The translations under genes and the position numbers were made by a program. 64,000 bases of DNA from Homarus americanus (taxonomy: Eukaryota; Arthropoda; Malacostraca; Decapoda; Nephropidae): contig NW_024736071.1 in the NCBI RefSeq assembly GCF_018991925.1, positions 12,951,758 through 13,015,757 of the forward strand, in the 5' to 3' direction. This document shows, in pieces, positions 1-11,369 of the stretch (position 1 is its first letter; each line of letters opens with the position of its first letter). The notes under the pieces were generated by a model. It did no database searches and had not been told where the DNA came from. It saw only the letters and a program-made list of their open reading frames with translations.

Positions 1-172
1 GATTAGTGTCAAGTATTGGAGATTAGTATCAAGTATTGGAGATAAGTATCAAGTATTGGGGACTAGTATCAAGCATTGGGTATTAGTATCAAGTATTAGG
101 GATTAGTATCAAGTATTGGGGATTAGTATCAAGTATTGGAGATTAGTATCAAGTATTGGGGATTAGTATCAA
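1..172. repeat. 20-bp minisatellite, about 8.5 copies
   Basis: Direct tandem copies of GATTAGTATCAAGTATTGGG with single-base variants (A/G at the unit end, GTGTC for GTATC). The array is cut by the window edge, so its left end is unknown. It stops abruptly at about 172. Confidence 0.93.
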
Positions 173-844
173 ATGCAGGTACAGAGTCGACAATAATAAC
201 AATATTAACATGGCTGAGCCAGTTGAGAGCCTTAGCTCTCTTGAAGGCACCTGATATATAATATAAATTTTTTTTGAGGAAGTATTATTTAACATTTAGT
301 ATCATCTGGAATAGTACACATAGCATGGTGGTAGTAAGAACATATCAGAATGTTGCCACGGTTATCACTTCGATATTATTTATTATATTTTTCATTTATA
401 TTATAAGTATGTACATATTTTACAGTAGAGTTGATACGTATTGATATGATAAAGGAGGGAAGCAATACAACATGGGTTGTATTAAGGTGAAACAAGAGGA
501 CAGAGCTGTCAGTATCATGCCTTGCCGGCAAATACATAATTATTGCAATGGTAATTTATATCTATCTACCCTAAACTTTGGTTAATAAAAAATACAAACT
601 CACAGTGCTAGACTGCTTTTCCAACTACCAAAAGAACGCGCTCCGCATACTGTCTTGCTGTCTGGTGGCAGCGACCTAAGTTAAGAAGTCAGTTAAGTAA
701 ACCCTAGTGTTAAGTATGACCGGATAACACCTCACCTTATGAATGACTATACATGCAGGTAAAAACCAGGTTACCTGTATGTATATATCGACTCCAGTAG
801 AACAGTTAGTCATACACTAATATAAACGTAGTATACAATTATAA
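173..844. other. AT-rich non-repetitive stretch, no gene seen
   Basis: Mostly unique, AT-rich sequence. I see no supported coding frame, splice-bounded exon or RNA gene on either strand. A short inverted motif (GAGAGC...GCTCTC) lies near 220-242 but is too small to interpret. Confidence 0.5.
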
Positions 845-1112
845 AACAAACGTCATCGTTACTGTATGCAAATATCGCCAACTGAACGGGACAATTAATA
901 TACGCGAAATGATATTGAGTATTTTTCACGACTATCGTCCAATTGACGACACAACGTTATAAGAAATGGCGTTGATTTACGATCGCAAGTAACGCCGATT
1001 AACATTATAATTAAAACACGCTAAATGACTCCGAGTTTTGTTCGCGATTAACACCAACTGACGTCACACCTATTACACGCGAAATGACGTCGAGTTATGT
1101 TGGCGATGCAGA
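845..1112. repeat. Degenerate ~60-bp tandem repeat, CpG-containing
   Basis: About four diverged copies, each carrying an AAATGRCGTYGAGT-like segment, then a TCGCGATTA/TCGCCAACTGACG-like segment, then TTA-TACGCG. Copies begin near 848, 907, 965 and 1024, with a partial one at 1083. Divergence is high, so this is an old array. CpG is retained unusually well for an AT-rich context. Confidence 0.6.
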
Positions 1113-1195
1113 GGTGAAGCTGATGAATTAGCCCGCGGGAGATGGTGGAGGCATTCCGGCCTCCAAGTGTTCTCAGGCTGGTATGGTCAGAGCAG

Positions 1196-1500
1196 GGTTG
1201 TGTGGGCGTCGGAATGCGTGGGTGGCGGAAGAGTGGGTGGTGGCAGAGGTGCGTGGGTGGAGGGAGGGGTGCGTGGGTGGCGAGAGAGGTGTGTGGGTGG
1301 CGGGAGAGGAGAGTGGGTGGCGGGAGAGTGGCGTGGGTGGCGGAAGAGTGGGTGGCGGCAGAGGTAGGTGGGTGAAGGGAAGGTGTTGGTAAAGGGGAGG
1401 TGTGGGTGGGTGAAGGAGAAGTGTAGGTGGGTGAGTGAGGGGAGGAGTGGGTGAAGGGTGGAATGAGTGGGTGGGAAGGAATGAGTGGGTGGCGGAATGG
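1196..1500. repeat. G-rich minisatellite (GTGGGTGGCGGGAGA-like)
   Basis: Irregular units of roughly 15-24 bp built on GTGGGTGGCGGAAGAG. The top strand carries canonical four-G-run patterns, for example GGG at 1255, GGG at 1262, GGGG at 1266 and GGG at 1275 with loops of 4, 1 and 5. It grades into the 16-bp array to the right. Frames read through it (Gly/Trp/Arg-rich) are repeat translations. Confidence 0.8.
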
Positions 1501-2237
1501 TTGGGATGGTTGGATGTATATGTGAAAGGACGTGTGGATGGATAGATATGTGGATGGAAACTCGTATGGATGGAATGATGTGTGGATGGAAGGTCGTGTG
1601 GATGGAAGAACCCGTGAATGAAAGGACGTGTGGATGGAAGGACGTGTGGATGGTAGGACGTGTGGGTGGAAGAACCTGTGAATGGAAGGACGTGTGAATA
1701 GAAGGATGTGTGGATGGAAGGACGTGTGAATGGAAGGACGTGTGGATGGGAAGTCGTGTGGATGGAAGAACCTGTGAATGGAAGGACATGTGAATAGAAG
1801 GATGTGTGGATGGAAGGACGTGTGGATGGAAGGACGTGTGGATGGAAAGTCGTGTGGATGGAAGAACCTGTGAATGGAAGGATATGTGAATAGAAGGATG
1901 TGTGGATGGAAGGACGTGTGGATGGAAGGACATGTGGTGGGAAGGACGTGTGGATGGAAGAACCTGTGAATGGAAGGGCATGTGAATAGATGGATATGTG
2001 GATGGAAGGACGTGTGGATGGAAGGACGTGTGGTGGGAAGGACGTGTGGATGGAAAGTCGTGTGGATGGAAGGATTTGTGGATGGAAGGATGTGTGGATG
2101 GAAGGGTGTGTGGATGGAAGGATGTGTGGATGGAAGGATGTGTGGATGGAAGGACGTGTGGATGGAAGAACCTGTGAATGGAAGGGCGTGTGAATAGAAG
2201 GATGTGTGGATGGAAGGACGTGTGGATGGAAGGACGT
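1500..2237. repeat. 16-bp minisatellite, left segment
   Basis: Tandem GGATGGAAGGACGTGT units with common variants GAACCTGTGAAT, GACATGTGAAT and GTCGTGTGGAT. Higher-order blocks recur (the GAAGAACCTGTGAATGG variant followed by GTGAATAGAAGGATGT appears at about 1665-1700, 1765-1800, 1862-1900, 1946-1990 and 2166-2200). Reading the opposite strand gives a 617-residue frame of His-Pro-Ser repeats, which I treat as spurious. Confidence 0.93.
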
Positions 2238-2470
2238 AAAATAATAATAATATTAATTAACGGTTTATTGAAAGAGCATATCAGCCAGAAGGCTGAAAAT
2301 ATACAGTTACATAATTGGGGAATGGGTTTCGATTTACAAATAATATACAAGTAACATAAGTGATACAAATAAGATATATAATAACTAGGGGGAGGAAAGC
2401 TCAAACTACAGGGCATTTCAACATAGTGACAGTGCAAGAAGTAGGATTTACTGGGAGTGAATACACTGGT
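2238..2470 (-). mobile_element. Retroelement 3' end inserted in the 16-bp array
   Basis: A 233-bp AT-rich block with no resemblance to the surrounding minisatellite. Read on the minus strand it ends with TTCAGCCTTCTGGCTG, then TCAATAAACCGTTAATTA, then a short (TTA)n tail. The same ending occurs on the plus strand near 15815-15870. AATAAA plus an ATT-type tail suggests the 3' end of a non-LTR retroelement. The clade is not determinable here. The 16-bp array resumes immediately on both sides. Confidence 0.7.
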
Positions 2471-3290
2471 GGGAAGGACGTGTGGATGGAAGGTCGTGTG
2501 GATGGAAGATCGTGTGAGTGGAAAGACGTGTGGATGGTAGGATGTGTGGATGGAAGGACGTGTGGATGGAAGGGCATGTGGATGGAAGGGCATGTGGATG
2601 GAAGGACGTGTGGATAGAAGGACTTGTGGATGGAAGGACGTGTGGATGGAAGGACGTGTGGATGGAAGAACATGTGGATGGAAGGACATGTGAATGGAAG
2701 GACGTGTGAATGGAAGGACGTGTGGATGGAAGGACGTGTGGATGGAAGAACATGTGGATGGAAGGACATGTGAATGGAAGGGGGCATGTGAATGGAAGGA
2801 CGTGTGAATGGAAGGACGTGTGGATGGAAGGACGATGGAGCGTGTGGATGGAAGGACGTGTGGATGGAAGGACGTGTGGATGGAAGGACGTGTGGATGGA
2901 AGGACGTGTGGATGGAAGGACGTGTGGATGGAAGGACAATGGACGTGGATGGAAGGACATGTGGATGGAAGGACATGTGGATGGAAGGACGTGTGGATGG
3001 AAGGACATGTGAATGGAAGGACGTATGGATGGAAGGACATGTGGATGGATGGACATGTGGATGGATGGACGAGTAGATGGAAGGACGTGCAAATGTAAGG
3101 ACGTGTGGATGGAAGGACATGTGAATAGAATGACGTGTGGATGGAAGGACGTATGGATGGATAGACGTTTGTTGGGACGGACGTGTGGATGGAAGGACGT
3201 GTGGACGGGAGGAAATATGGATGGAAGGACGTGTGGATGGAAGGACGTACGGAAGGAAGGACGTGTGGGGGCAGGACGTGTGGATGTTAG
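2471..3290. repeat. 16-bp minisatellite, right segment
   Basis: Continuation of the GGATGGAAGGACGTGT array after the inserted retroelement tail. The stretch 2820-2935 is nearly homogeneous. Copies near 3050-3290 decay (GGATGGATGGAC, GGACGGGAGG), as expected at an array edge. Confidence 0.92.
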
Positions 3291-3339
3291 TTCTAGGACA
3301 GCGAAACAGAGTCAATCCAGAAAGTGTATAGATGTGAAA

Positions 3340-3690
3340 GTTCAGGAGGCTGGCATCTGTGGGCGTAATGGAGTATGTAGTATACTCAGTAGTCCCTCCT
3401 TGGTGTCAGGGCGTGGACGTGATGGAGCCATTCTGTATACTCAAAAGTCGCTCCCTCGTGTCAAGGTTTGGGCGTGGGCGTGACTGAATGTTTAGGTAAC
3501 CCTAGTGTGTCGCTCCCTGGTGTAAGGTTGTGGGCGTAAGTGTGATTAGGTGCACAGTACACTTACTGGTTGCTTTCTAGTGGTAAGTTGTGGGCGTGGA
3601 CTTGATCACTTGTGTAGGTACATCCGTTGCCCACTGTGGTGTGGGGATGGGCGTGATAAAGTGAAGTAAGGTTGTCGGTGTCAAGTACGC
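3340..3690. repeat. Degenerate ~60-bp tandem repeat with GTGGGCGT core
   Basis: Successive segments share CTCCCTGGTGTCAAGG, then GTGGGCGTGGACGTGAT, then a variable TGTAGTACACT part. Copies are visible near 3385, 3450, 3510 and 3570, with a weak one at 3640. It is an old array; no coding content is apparent. Confidence 0.55.
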
Positions 3691-3815
3691 TTGTGTGTGT
3701 GAGTGTGTGTCTGTATTGGGGTGTTCCTTTATGGTGGGCGTATGTGTGGATGTTATACGAGTGTGGACACTTCATGTAGTGTGTGTGTGTAGATATGTTG
3801 ATGTGAATTTAGTGT

Positions 3816-3816
<1 letters not shown>

Positions 3817-3902
<86 letters not shown>
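3817..3902. repeat. (TA)n microsatellite
   Basis: Uninterrupted TA dinucleotides over about 85 bp. The Tyr-Ile alternating frames across it are translations of the repeat. Confidence 0.97.
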
Positions 3903-3904
<2 letters not shown>

Positions 3905-4040
3905 TGGTCATATATGTGTGTATGTTGTAGCCTAATCATATCTCATGTGTATGCGTTACTATCAATAGGTCATAACTCCATCTGTTAAAACATTGGAGTG
4001 CTTGTGTATGTATAAGTTTGTTTATGTATGTATGGAAATG

Positions 4041-4480
4041 CGGCGACCTGTGATGTAATGGTCAGGAAGCTCTCCTCGCAAGCGAGCGGACCCGGGTTCG
4101 ATCCCCGAGCAGGGTGAAACTATTGGCATTTTTTTTTACGCCATTTGCCTCTGTTTACCCAGCAGTAATTGGGGACCTGGACGTTAATCGATTTGCGGAT
4201 CGTATTCTGGGATAATGGCTAGCCAGTGCAGTTGGCGAGCTGTCCGGTCTTCTCGGACAATTCCTTGACACTGGGTCATGCAACTCGTTAACTTAGGATG
4301 TGGTTGTTGTGTTAGCGACAGCTTCTACACCTTAAACAAATTTACACCTAGGTGGCCCTTGGGCCGGCCATCCTCGTTACATGAGGGCCAACCATTATTA
4401 TGGAAATATGTTGATGTATATTTTGGCAGTGTATGGGAGCGAGGGTCACATCATGTAAGTTACAAGCCTGTATAAACACA
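4041..4480 (+). mobile_element. tRNA-derived SINE
   Basis: The head (about 4041-4116) resembles a tRNA. An A-box-like TGATGTAATGGTCAGG lies at 4051-4066 and a near-consensus B box GGGTTCGATCCCC at 4094-4106. It is followed by a body rather than a tRNA end: a T run (4130-4138), then CTGTTTACCCAGCAGTAATT and GACCTGGACGTTAATCG. That body arrangement is typical of arthropod tRNA-derived SINEs. A diverged relative occurs near 48165-48375. The 3' boundary is uncertain. It is not a functional tRNA gene: the acceptor stem does not pair cleanly and no anticodon loop is assignable. Confidence 0.75.
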
Positions 4481-6364
4481 AAATGTAAATTCCAATAACT
4501 GGCAGAGAAAACCCCAGATAATGAAAGCAACCCGCAGGACTAATTAGTAAACATAGTGAACTAAAGTTCACCGGGAGAAACTAGCCAGTACTGGGACGCT
4601 GGCCTTCATAGGAGGAATTCAATTTGACTGCTTTCGGGGGATAGTGTGGGGGTTCAGTGTTGACCAGGATGTTTTTATTATTAGACTTCATCAGCCAGCC
4701 AGAAGGACTAACAAGATTGGAGAATATATAGGCTCTCAATACACCTTAGGTCTAACTACAGTAGTGGAGAGACCTGGCGACACCTTTTTATATGGCACGT
4801 AAAAAGGTTAAAAGATTGTGGCTTGGCGTCATGATGTAATATGCGAGTGTAATGTTCTGTCGAGGGAAGATATAAGTAGAGATTGGTGATAATTCAAGTA
4901 TAAAATAGTATGTGTGAAATAGTGTGGCAGGGGGGAGGGGGGTTAGGGCCATAACCAGTGATATATGAGGTGACAACTCCGTCATAATGGACTCTCATAT
5001 TGACGTGGCATGTCACCCACCAGTCTCACCTTCACCCTCGCTCTAGTTAACAAGCCGCTAACGTACTCAACATTTCCTGACTCTGTGATGCTTACTATAA
5101 GGAATTACAGGATTTTTCATATTATTTTGTATCTTTTGAAGTACAAGTTAATAACACCACACATTAACTTTGGAAAATAAACATGAGATGAATATTATCA
5201 TAGGAGTTATATTATCACGTCATGGCTAATTTTAAGAGCTCGTGGGCGAAGTACTATAAGAGTGATCACTGAGAAGTACAGTCCAGGTGCTAGTGTCTTA
5301 TTTCTATTTATTTGAGTTACAACACATTCCCAACGTCCTGTAGTACCTTATTCATCTGTATATCTTCATACAGCGGCCATTACAGACGACTGACCAGGGG
5401 GGGGGGGGAGTGTAGAGCCACTCTGGTGCTGTCACTCACGAGTGGCTCTCTTGACTTACTTTGACCACTCCGGTAGTGTTGAGGGCGCGTATAAGTGCCT
5501 ACTGCTGAGTATCGTAACCTACGCCCCCCAGCGGGCGCGCGCACACACACACCTTACTTATTTCTAAGATGCTCTGCTACTCCTGCTTATTATTGTTATT
5601 CATTTGGTAAATCGACCTGCTGGCATCCTTAATATACGCGTATAATTAGTAATGATAATTGGGCTAATAACAATAATGATATAAATAATAATAATGAGGA
5701 AGACATTATTTACTAACTGAATCTTTGTACACATTAAGCTAATATAAATAGAACAGTTTTGGGTGTACTCAAAATTCTGTTGTTTATTTATGTACTAAAT
5801 CCAAGTAATGAATGTTTTGTATATGTGTATTTGCTGAACGAGTGAGTGTAATTCACCAGAAATGTTCCCATCACTATGTCCGTCACAAGATTAAGCAGTG
5901 TACGTAACCTTACCTAACCTAACCTGCCTGACGGTTCCTATGTCCCGCCCATTATGTTTATATAAAAAGAAAATACTACATGACGTCAGTATCACATCTT
6001 GGCACCGTCCACCTCCACTGTCATTCTATCTTATCTTGGCACTGTCTACCTCCACCGTCAGTGTCCCTTGTCTTGACAGTGCCCACCTCTACGTAGATTA
6101 ATAGATGTTTTTATTGCCAGATGACGTGTGGCGGCGGAGTATTGGTGGATCGTTGATGTTATTCCCAGGACATTCCTTCACCCTAAGGCGCCTCAGCTGA
6201 CCCAGGCCACTATGGTGAGTACCCGAGCTCTTGAGTACCGTAAAAGTTGTCATTAAAAGGTGCGGGAGGACTTGGTTTGTGATGGCTATGTTGACGTTTA
6301 CCAGCACCTCAACGTCTTCTCATACCTGTAACCTCATCCTAGCTCACCCTCACCATTAAAAACA
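4481..6364. other. Mostly unique non-coding stretch
   Basis: No convincing gene on either strand. Contents seen: a G homopolymer (5397-5408); a short CA run (5541-5552); TTACCTAACCTAACC at about 5908-5924 (telomere-like); and three imperfect ~36-bp copies of CTTGGCACCGTCCACCTCCA near 5997, 6034 and 6071. Short open frames lack splice-bounded or domain support. Confidence 0.5.
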
Positions 6365-8016
6365 TCATCCTAACACACCCACCACTAGTACACTGCAACA
6401 CACCCACCACTGGTACACCGCAACACACCCACCACTGGTACACCGCAACACACCCACCACTGGTACACTTTAACACACCCACCACTGGTACACCTCAACA
6501 CACCCACCACTGGTACACCGCAACACACCCACTACTGGTACACCGCAACACCGCAACACACCCACCACTGGTACACCTCAACACACCCACCACTGGTACA
6601 CTGCAACACACCCACTACTGGTACACCGCAACACCCCACCACTGGTACACCTCAACACACCCACCACTGGTACACCTCAACACACCCACCACTGGTACAC
6701 CTCAACACACCCACCACTGGTACACCTCAACACACCCACCACTAGTACACTGCAACACACCCACCACTGGTACACCGCAACACACCCACCACTGGTACAC
6801 CGCAACACACCCACCACTGGTACACTTTAACACACCCACCACTGGTACACCTCAACACACCCACCACTGGTACACCGCAACACACCCACTACTGGTACAC
6901 CTCAACACACCCACCACTGGTACACCTCAACAACACACCCACCACTGGTACACCTCAACACACCCACCACTGGTACACACACTCAGCACCCACACACCAC
7001 CACCAACACACCCACCACTGGTACACCGCAACACACCCACCACTGGTACACACACCACAACACACCCACCACTGGTACACCCACCCACCCTGGTACACCG
7101 CACCCACCGGTACACACTGGTACACACCACCACTGGTACACTTCAACACCCACCACACCACTGGTACACTTCAACACACCCACCACTGGTACACACACGC
7201 ACACACACCCACCACCCACATGGTACACCGCAACACACCCACCACTGGTACACTCAACACACCCACCAACTGGTACACCGCAACACACCACCACTGGTAC
7301 ACCAAACACACCCACCACTGGTACACCCAACACACACCCACACACTGGTACACTGCAACACACCCACACACCCACACACTGGCACACTGCAACACACCCA
7401 CCACTGGTACACCGCAACACACCCACACACTGGTACACACGCAACACACCCACCACTGGTACACTCAACACACCCACCCTGGTACACTGGTACCCCTGGT
7501 ACACCACAACACACCCACCACTGGTACACTTCAACAAACCCACCACTGGTACACACAACACACCCACCACTGCAACACACCAACACACCACACCACTGGT
7601 ACACTGCACACACACCCAACACACCCACCACTGGTACACTGCAACACACCCACCCCTGGTACACCCAACACACCCACCACTGGTACACCACACCGCAACA
7701 CACCCACCCCTGGTACACCCAACACACCTACCCATGGTACACCTCAACACACCCACCCCTGGTACACACTGCAACACACCCACCCTGGTACACCTCAACA
7801 CACCCACCACACCTGGTACACCGCAACACACCCACCCCTGGTACACCTCAACACACCCACCCCTGGTACACCTCAACACACCCACCCCTGGTACACCGCA
7901 ACACACCCACCACTGGTACACCTCAACAACACCCACCACTGGTACACCGCAACACACCCACCCCTGGTACACCTCAACACACCCACCCCCGGTACACCGC
8001 AACACACCCACCACTA
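6365..8016. repeat. 25-bp minisatellite, ~1.65 kb
   Basis: About 60 copies built on ACACACCCACCACTGGTACA followed by CCTCA or CCGCA. The CCTCA/CCGCA alternation and occasional 3-10 bp indels create mixed variants; the 7000-7650 part is the most irregular. The Cys/Val/Trp-rich and Thr/His/Pro-rich frames are repeat translations. Confidence 0.95.
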
Positions 8017-8519
8017 CAGATGTCCACTCGTGGCTGTTCCTTGACAATATCATCTTATTATCAACAGGTAAGTTTGTTTTCGCAGTAAATAGAATATATC
8101 TCAATGAAGAAGAAGATATAATTTATTCCGATGTCTTTGAACTTGTATTAACACAAACCACACTGTGTCACTTGAGTACTTTGTCTTTTAATTCTTATAC
8201 GAAAAAAAAATTGGACGGTAAAATATTTCCACTGTGAAACGTACATAAATATTGGTGTGATATATTTCTGAATTAATTGAATATATAAACGTGTTGCATC
8301 TTGGCCAACGTTCTCAGTCAAGTCCTTAATGCGGATGTCTTGGTTACTGACATAAGGTAAAAGGCTGTTTAAACTCTCACAGCCAAATCACCGAGTAGCT
8401 ATTGCTTCTGTGTTGGGGAATTCCTTCATTGTGAAATGGCCTCCAAGTCATCAATTTTAATCGAATTTTGCTTCGTGTTATATTGGTCTTATTCGGATAT
8501 CTAATTCCTTATATTAAGA
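8017..8519. other. Unique AT-rich spacer
   Basis: No gene, repeat or motif I can support. It runs up to the palindromic terminus of the Helitron remnant. Confidence 0.5.
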
Positions 8520-8558
8520 CTAGCGGAATCGCCGCCCTCTGGGCGGCTCTTTCGCTAG
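8520..8558. repeat. Nested palindrome, Helitron 3' terminus
   Basis: CTAGCG and CGCTAG (6 bp each) enclose a stem GCCGCCC/GGGCGGC with a 3-base loop (8531-8547), separated by 5-base bulges. On the minus strand the end reads ...CGCTAG then T, fitting the Helitron CTRR-T rule. A second small GC palindrome (CCTCCGGGAGG) lies at about 8577-8587. Confidence 0.75.
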
Positions 8559-8619
8559 GCCACGGTAGGACGCCACCCTCCGGGAGGCTCCACATTGTCT
8601 CACTGTAGTGCATTAAGGT

Positions 8620-9141
8620 GTCTGCTTTGATCCTGACTTTGTACTCGTCAGAAGGCATGTTTTCCAGGGCATTTTTAAATGACTGTACATACGTGTTGCG
8701 CTCATGCAGCATTTCTTGGATAGATAGGACATTAAGGACAATGTCATGTCTGACACCTTGAATGTTGCCACACCTGATAGTAGTCTGCTTTTCATCATCT
8801 CCCATGAAGTAGACTTGGAGGAACTTTGCCTGCTCATCTTCCAGTGGTAAGAGGGATCCTGCTTTGTGATAGACTTGACCCTGGACTTTCAATGTGGGCA
8901 TGTATCCATGCTCACGAACTACTCTGGTAGCTCCTAAGGATGTCATCTGGAAGCATGAATTATACTTCCGTATATTTTCCAAGAAGTGTTTTGACTCTTG
9001 TGTTGTTCCCAGCATGAGAGTCTTCAATGGTTGTGGTGGTTTTTCCAAATTTGGCAGTCGTACTTTCCCACGAGAGCAGCACAGTCCAGCAGATTCTCCT
9101 TTGTACTTCTTTGCACCGCAGTATTCACATTTCTTATCCAT
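8620..9141 (-). pseudogene. Helitron Rep/helicase protein, N-terminal fragment
   Basis: A frame starting at the ATG at 9141-9139 encodes a Cys-rich zinc-knuckle (CEYCGAKKYKGE, then CC) at residues ~4-22, then a KVRLP segment, KHFLENIRKYNSCFQMTSLG, KVQGQVYHKAGSLLPLE and FLQVYFMGDD. These are characteristic of the Helitron helicase-like N-terminal region. Similarity stops after KVRIKAD (about 8620). The remaining ~35 codons to the stop near 8509 read through the element's terminal hairpins and are not family sequence. Full Helitron proteins exceed 1,000 residues, so over 80% is missing. The preserved part has no stop or frameshift, suggesting a relatively recent deletion. The frame could be read further upstream into the minisatellite (to 9192), but the ATG before the zinc knuckle is the natural start. 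Confidence 0.85.
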
Positions 9142-9185
9142 GTTGCCAATGACAACAGAGGGATACTTTTCATATTCTATATATA

Positions 9186-9556
9186 ACATCATCCATCATC
9201 ACTACATATAACACCATCCATCATCACTACATATAACACCACCCATCATCACTACATATAACATCATCCATCATCACTACATATAACATCATCCATCATC
9301 ACTTCATATAACACCATCCATCATCACTGCATATAACACCATCCATCATCACTACATATAACACCACCCATCATCGCTACATATAACACCATCCATCATC
9401 ACTACATATAACACCACCCATCATCGCTACATATAACATCATCCATCATCACTACATATAACAACATCCATCATCACTACATATAACATCATCCATCATC
9501 ACTACATATAACACCATCCTTCATCATCACTACATATAACACCATCCATCATCACT
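9186..9556. repeat. 25-bp minisatellite (ACATATAACACCATCCATCA)
   Basis: Around 15 tandem copies of ACATATAACACCATCCATCA plus TCACT, with AACATC and CACCCATC variants. It directly abuts the Helitron coding remnant; some Helitron-like elements carry internal minisatellites, so it may belong to that element. Confidence 0.94.
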
Positions 9557-9631
9557 ACAGATCGGTAAAGTACATTCCGAGATTCTCGTGCGGATACACA
9601 GACAAATAAGCAGACAGACAGACTTCTGTGT

Positions 9632-9633
9632 TA

Positions 9634-9721
<88 letters not shown>
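9632..9721. repeat. (TA)n microsatellite
   Basis: About 80 bp of uninterrupted TA following TGTGTA. Confidence 0.97.
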
Positions 9722-9724
<3 letters not shown>

Positions 9725-9754
9725 TAAACTCAGCTGAGTTTTGCACTGTTAGCT

Positions 9755-10555
9755 AGTTTAATGGACTTTACCTACCTGTTACCTTGACCGACTTAACCTA
9801 CCTGTTACCTGGATGGACTTAACTTACCTGGATGGACTTAGCTTACCTGTTACCTGGATGTCCTGTTACCTGGATGAACTTTCCTGTTACCTGGATGGAC
9901 TTATTTGTTAACTGGATGGACTTAACTCACCTGTTACCTTGACGGACTTAACCTGCCTGCTACCTGGATGGACTTATATGTTAACTGGATGGACTTAACT
10001 TACCTGTTACCTGGATGGACTTAACTTACCTGTTACCTGGATGGACTTAACCTACCTGTTACCTGGATGGACTTATATGTTACCTGGATGGACTTAACTC
10101 ACCTGTTACCTTGACGGACTTAACCTACCTGTTACCTGGATGGACTTATATGTTAACTGGATGGACTTAACTTACCTGTTAGCTTGACGGACTTAACCTA
10201 CCTGTTCCCTGGATGAACTTAACCTACTTGTTACCTGGATGGACTTATGTGTTATCCGGATGGACTTAGCCTACCTGTTACCTGGATGGACTTAGACTAC
10301 CTGTTACCTGGATGGACTTAACCTACCTGTTACCTGGATGGAATTAACCTACCTGTTACATGGATGGACTTAACTTACCTGTTACCTGGATGGGCTTAAC
10401 TTACCTGCTACCTGGATAGACTTAACCTATCTGTTTCCTGGATGGACTCAACTTACCTGTTACCTGAAAAGACTTAACTTACTTACCTGGATGGACTTAA
10501 CTTACGTGTTACCTGGATGGACTTAACTTATGTTACTTGGATGGACTTACCGGCA
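9755..10555. repeat. 26-bp minisatellite, ~0.8 kb
   Basis: Roughly 30 copies of GGATGGACTTAACCTACCTG followed by TTACCT. Variants with TTATATGTTAACT recur at 9890-9990, 10070 and 10150 as a higher-order pattern. Edges are slightly degenerate. Confidence 0.94.
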
Positions 10556-10721
10556 ATAGATTAGTTGGGTGAGTTAATTTTACACCAACACTTAATTTTA
10601 CGCACTTAGCCACTTAACTGAATAGAAGAGTTGTAAGTGCTGAATTAAGTATATACTATAAGTGTATGGCTTAGTGTACTTAATAGGGACAAGGTAAAGA
10701 TGTTAAATTAAAGATTTGGGG

Positions 10722-10866
10722 GACGGTTGAGGCAGTGTGAGGTGTTGAGGTTGAGGCAGTGTGAGGTGTTGAGGCAGTGTGAGGTGTTGAGGCAGTGTGA
10801 GGTGTTGAGATTGAGGCAGTGTGAGGTATTGAGGTTGAGGCAGTGTGAGGTGTTGAGGTAGAGACA
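10722..10866. repeat. 18/24-bp minisatellite (GAGGCAGTGTGAGGTGTT)
   Basis: Six to seven copies of GAGGCAGTGTGAGGTGTT, some extended by GAGGTT or GAGATT to 24 bp. Confidence 0.9.
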
Positions 10867-10879
10867 AAAAGGCAGCGGA

Positions 10880-11120
10880 GTCTTGGATGAGAAGGCGTGG
10901 AGTAGGTGGAGTAGCGGGGCGTGGGTGGAGTAGCAGGGGAGGCGTGGGTGGAGTAGTTGGTATGGATGGAGTACTGCGGGCGGGGGGTGGGGCGTCGGTG
11001 TGTGTGCAGAAGGCGTGGGTGGAGTGGGGGAGACGTGGCGTGCGGGAGGCGTGGCGTGGCGAAGGCGTGGCGTGGCGAAGGCGTGGCGGGGGGAAGGCGT
11101 GGGTGCAGTAGCGGCAGGAG
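10880..11120. repeat. Irregular G-rich repeat (GGCGTGGGTGGAGTAG)
   Basis: Units of about 16-18 bp based on GGCGTGGGTGGAGTAG, becoming GGCGTGGCGTGGCGAA at 11030-11100. The Arg/Gly-rich frames here are repeat translations. Confidence 0.8.
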
Positions 11121-11369
11121 ACGTAGGTATGTTCTAGTATGAAAGCCGAGTAATCAGATACCCCGATCAAGAATAACTCGGGGGATCGATAATAGACCAT
11201 TGGTGGGCGTAGTGACGGGAGATGGTAGGGTAAGAATGATGGGGAGGGGTAATGCGGAATGATACTGAGGGACGATGGTGAAGGATGATAATGAAGGGAT
11301 GATCGTAAATACAGACAAATAGTGAGCGGCAATAAGTTTTTGGATACATGTACAGTCACTCATAAAAGA

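Larger units (their letters stand above)
8520..9190 (-). mobile_element. Internally deleted Helitron remnant
   Basis: On the minus strand a Helitron-like N-terminal coding segment (9141 to about 8620) runs straight into a palindromic end finishing in CTAG followed by T (8523-8519). Known Helitrons end in a short hairpin plus CTRR and insert between A and T. The Rep nuclease and helicase regions expected between the two are missing, so this is a non-autonomous deletion derivative. The 5' TC end was not located; upstream lies a 25-bp minisatellite that may be part of the element. Confidence 0.75.

Noticed and set aside
1187..3040. 617-residue minus-strand open frame (His/Pro/Ser-rich) and neighbouring frames
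   Set aside because: It is a 16-bp minisatellite read in frame. Three frames of the same array are open at once and none has a non-repeat domain.
4041..4116. Functional tRNA gene
   Set aside because: A and B boxes are present but the acceptor stem does not pair, and SINE body sequence follows instead of a tRNA end and T-run terminator.
6365..8016. Possible CRISPR array
   Set aside because: The 25-bp units are directly contiguous with no unique spacers, and the context is eukaryotic. The same reasoning applies to the other minisatellites.
8894..9211. 105-codon plus-strand frame
   Set aside because: Antisense shadow of the Helitron N-terminal fragment.
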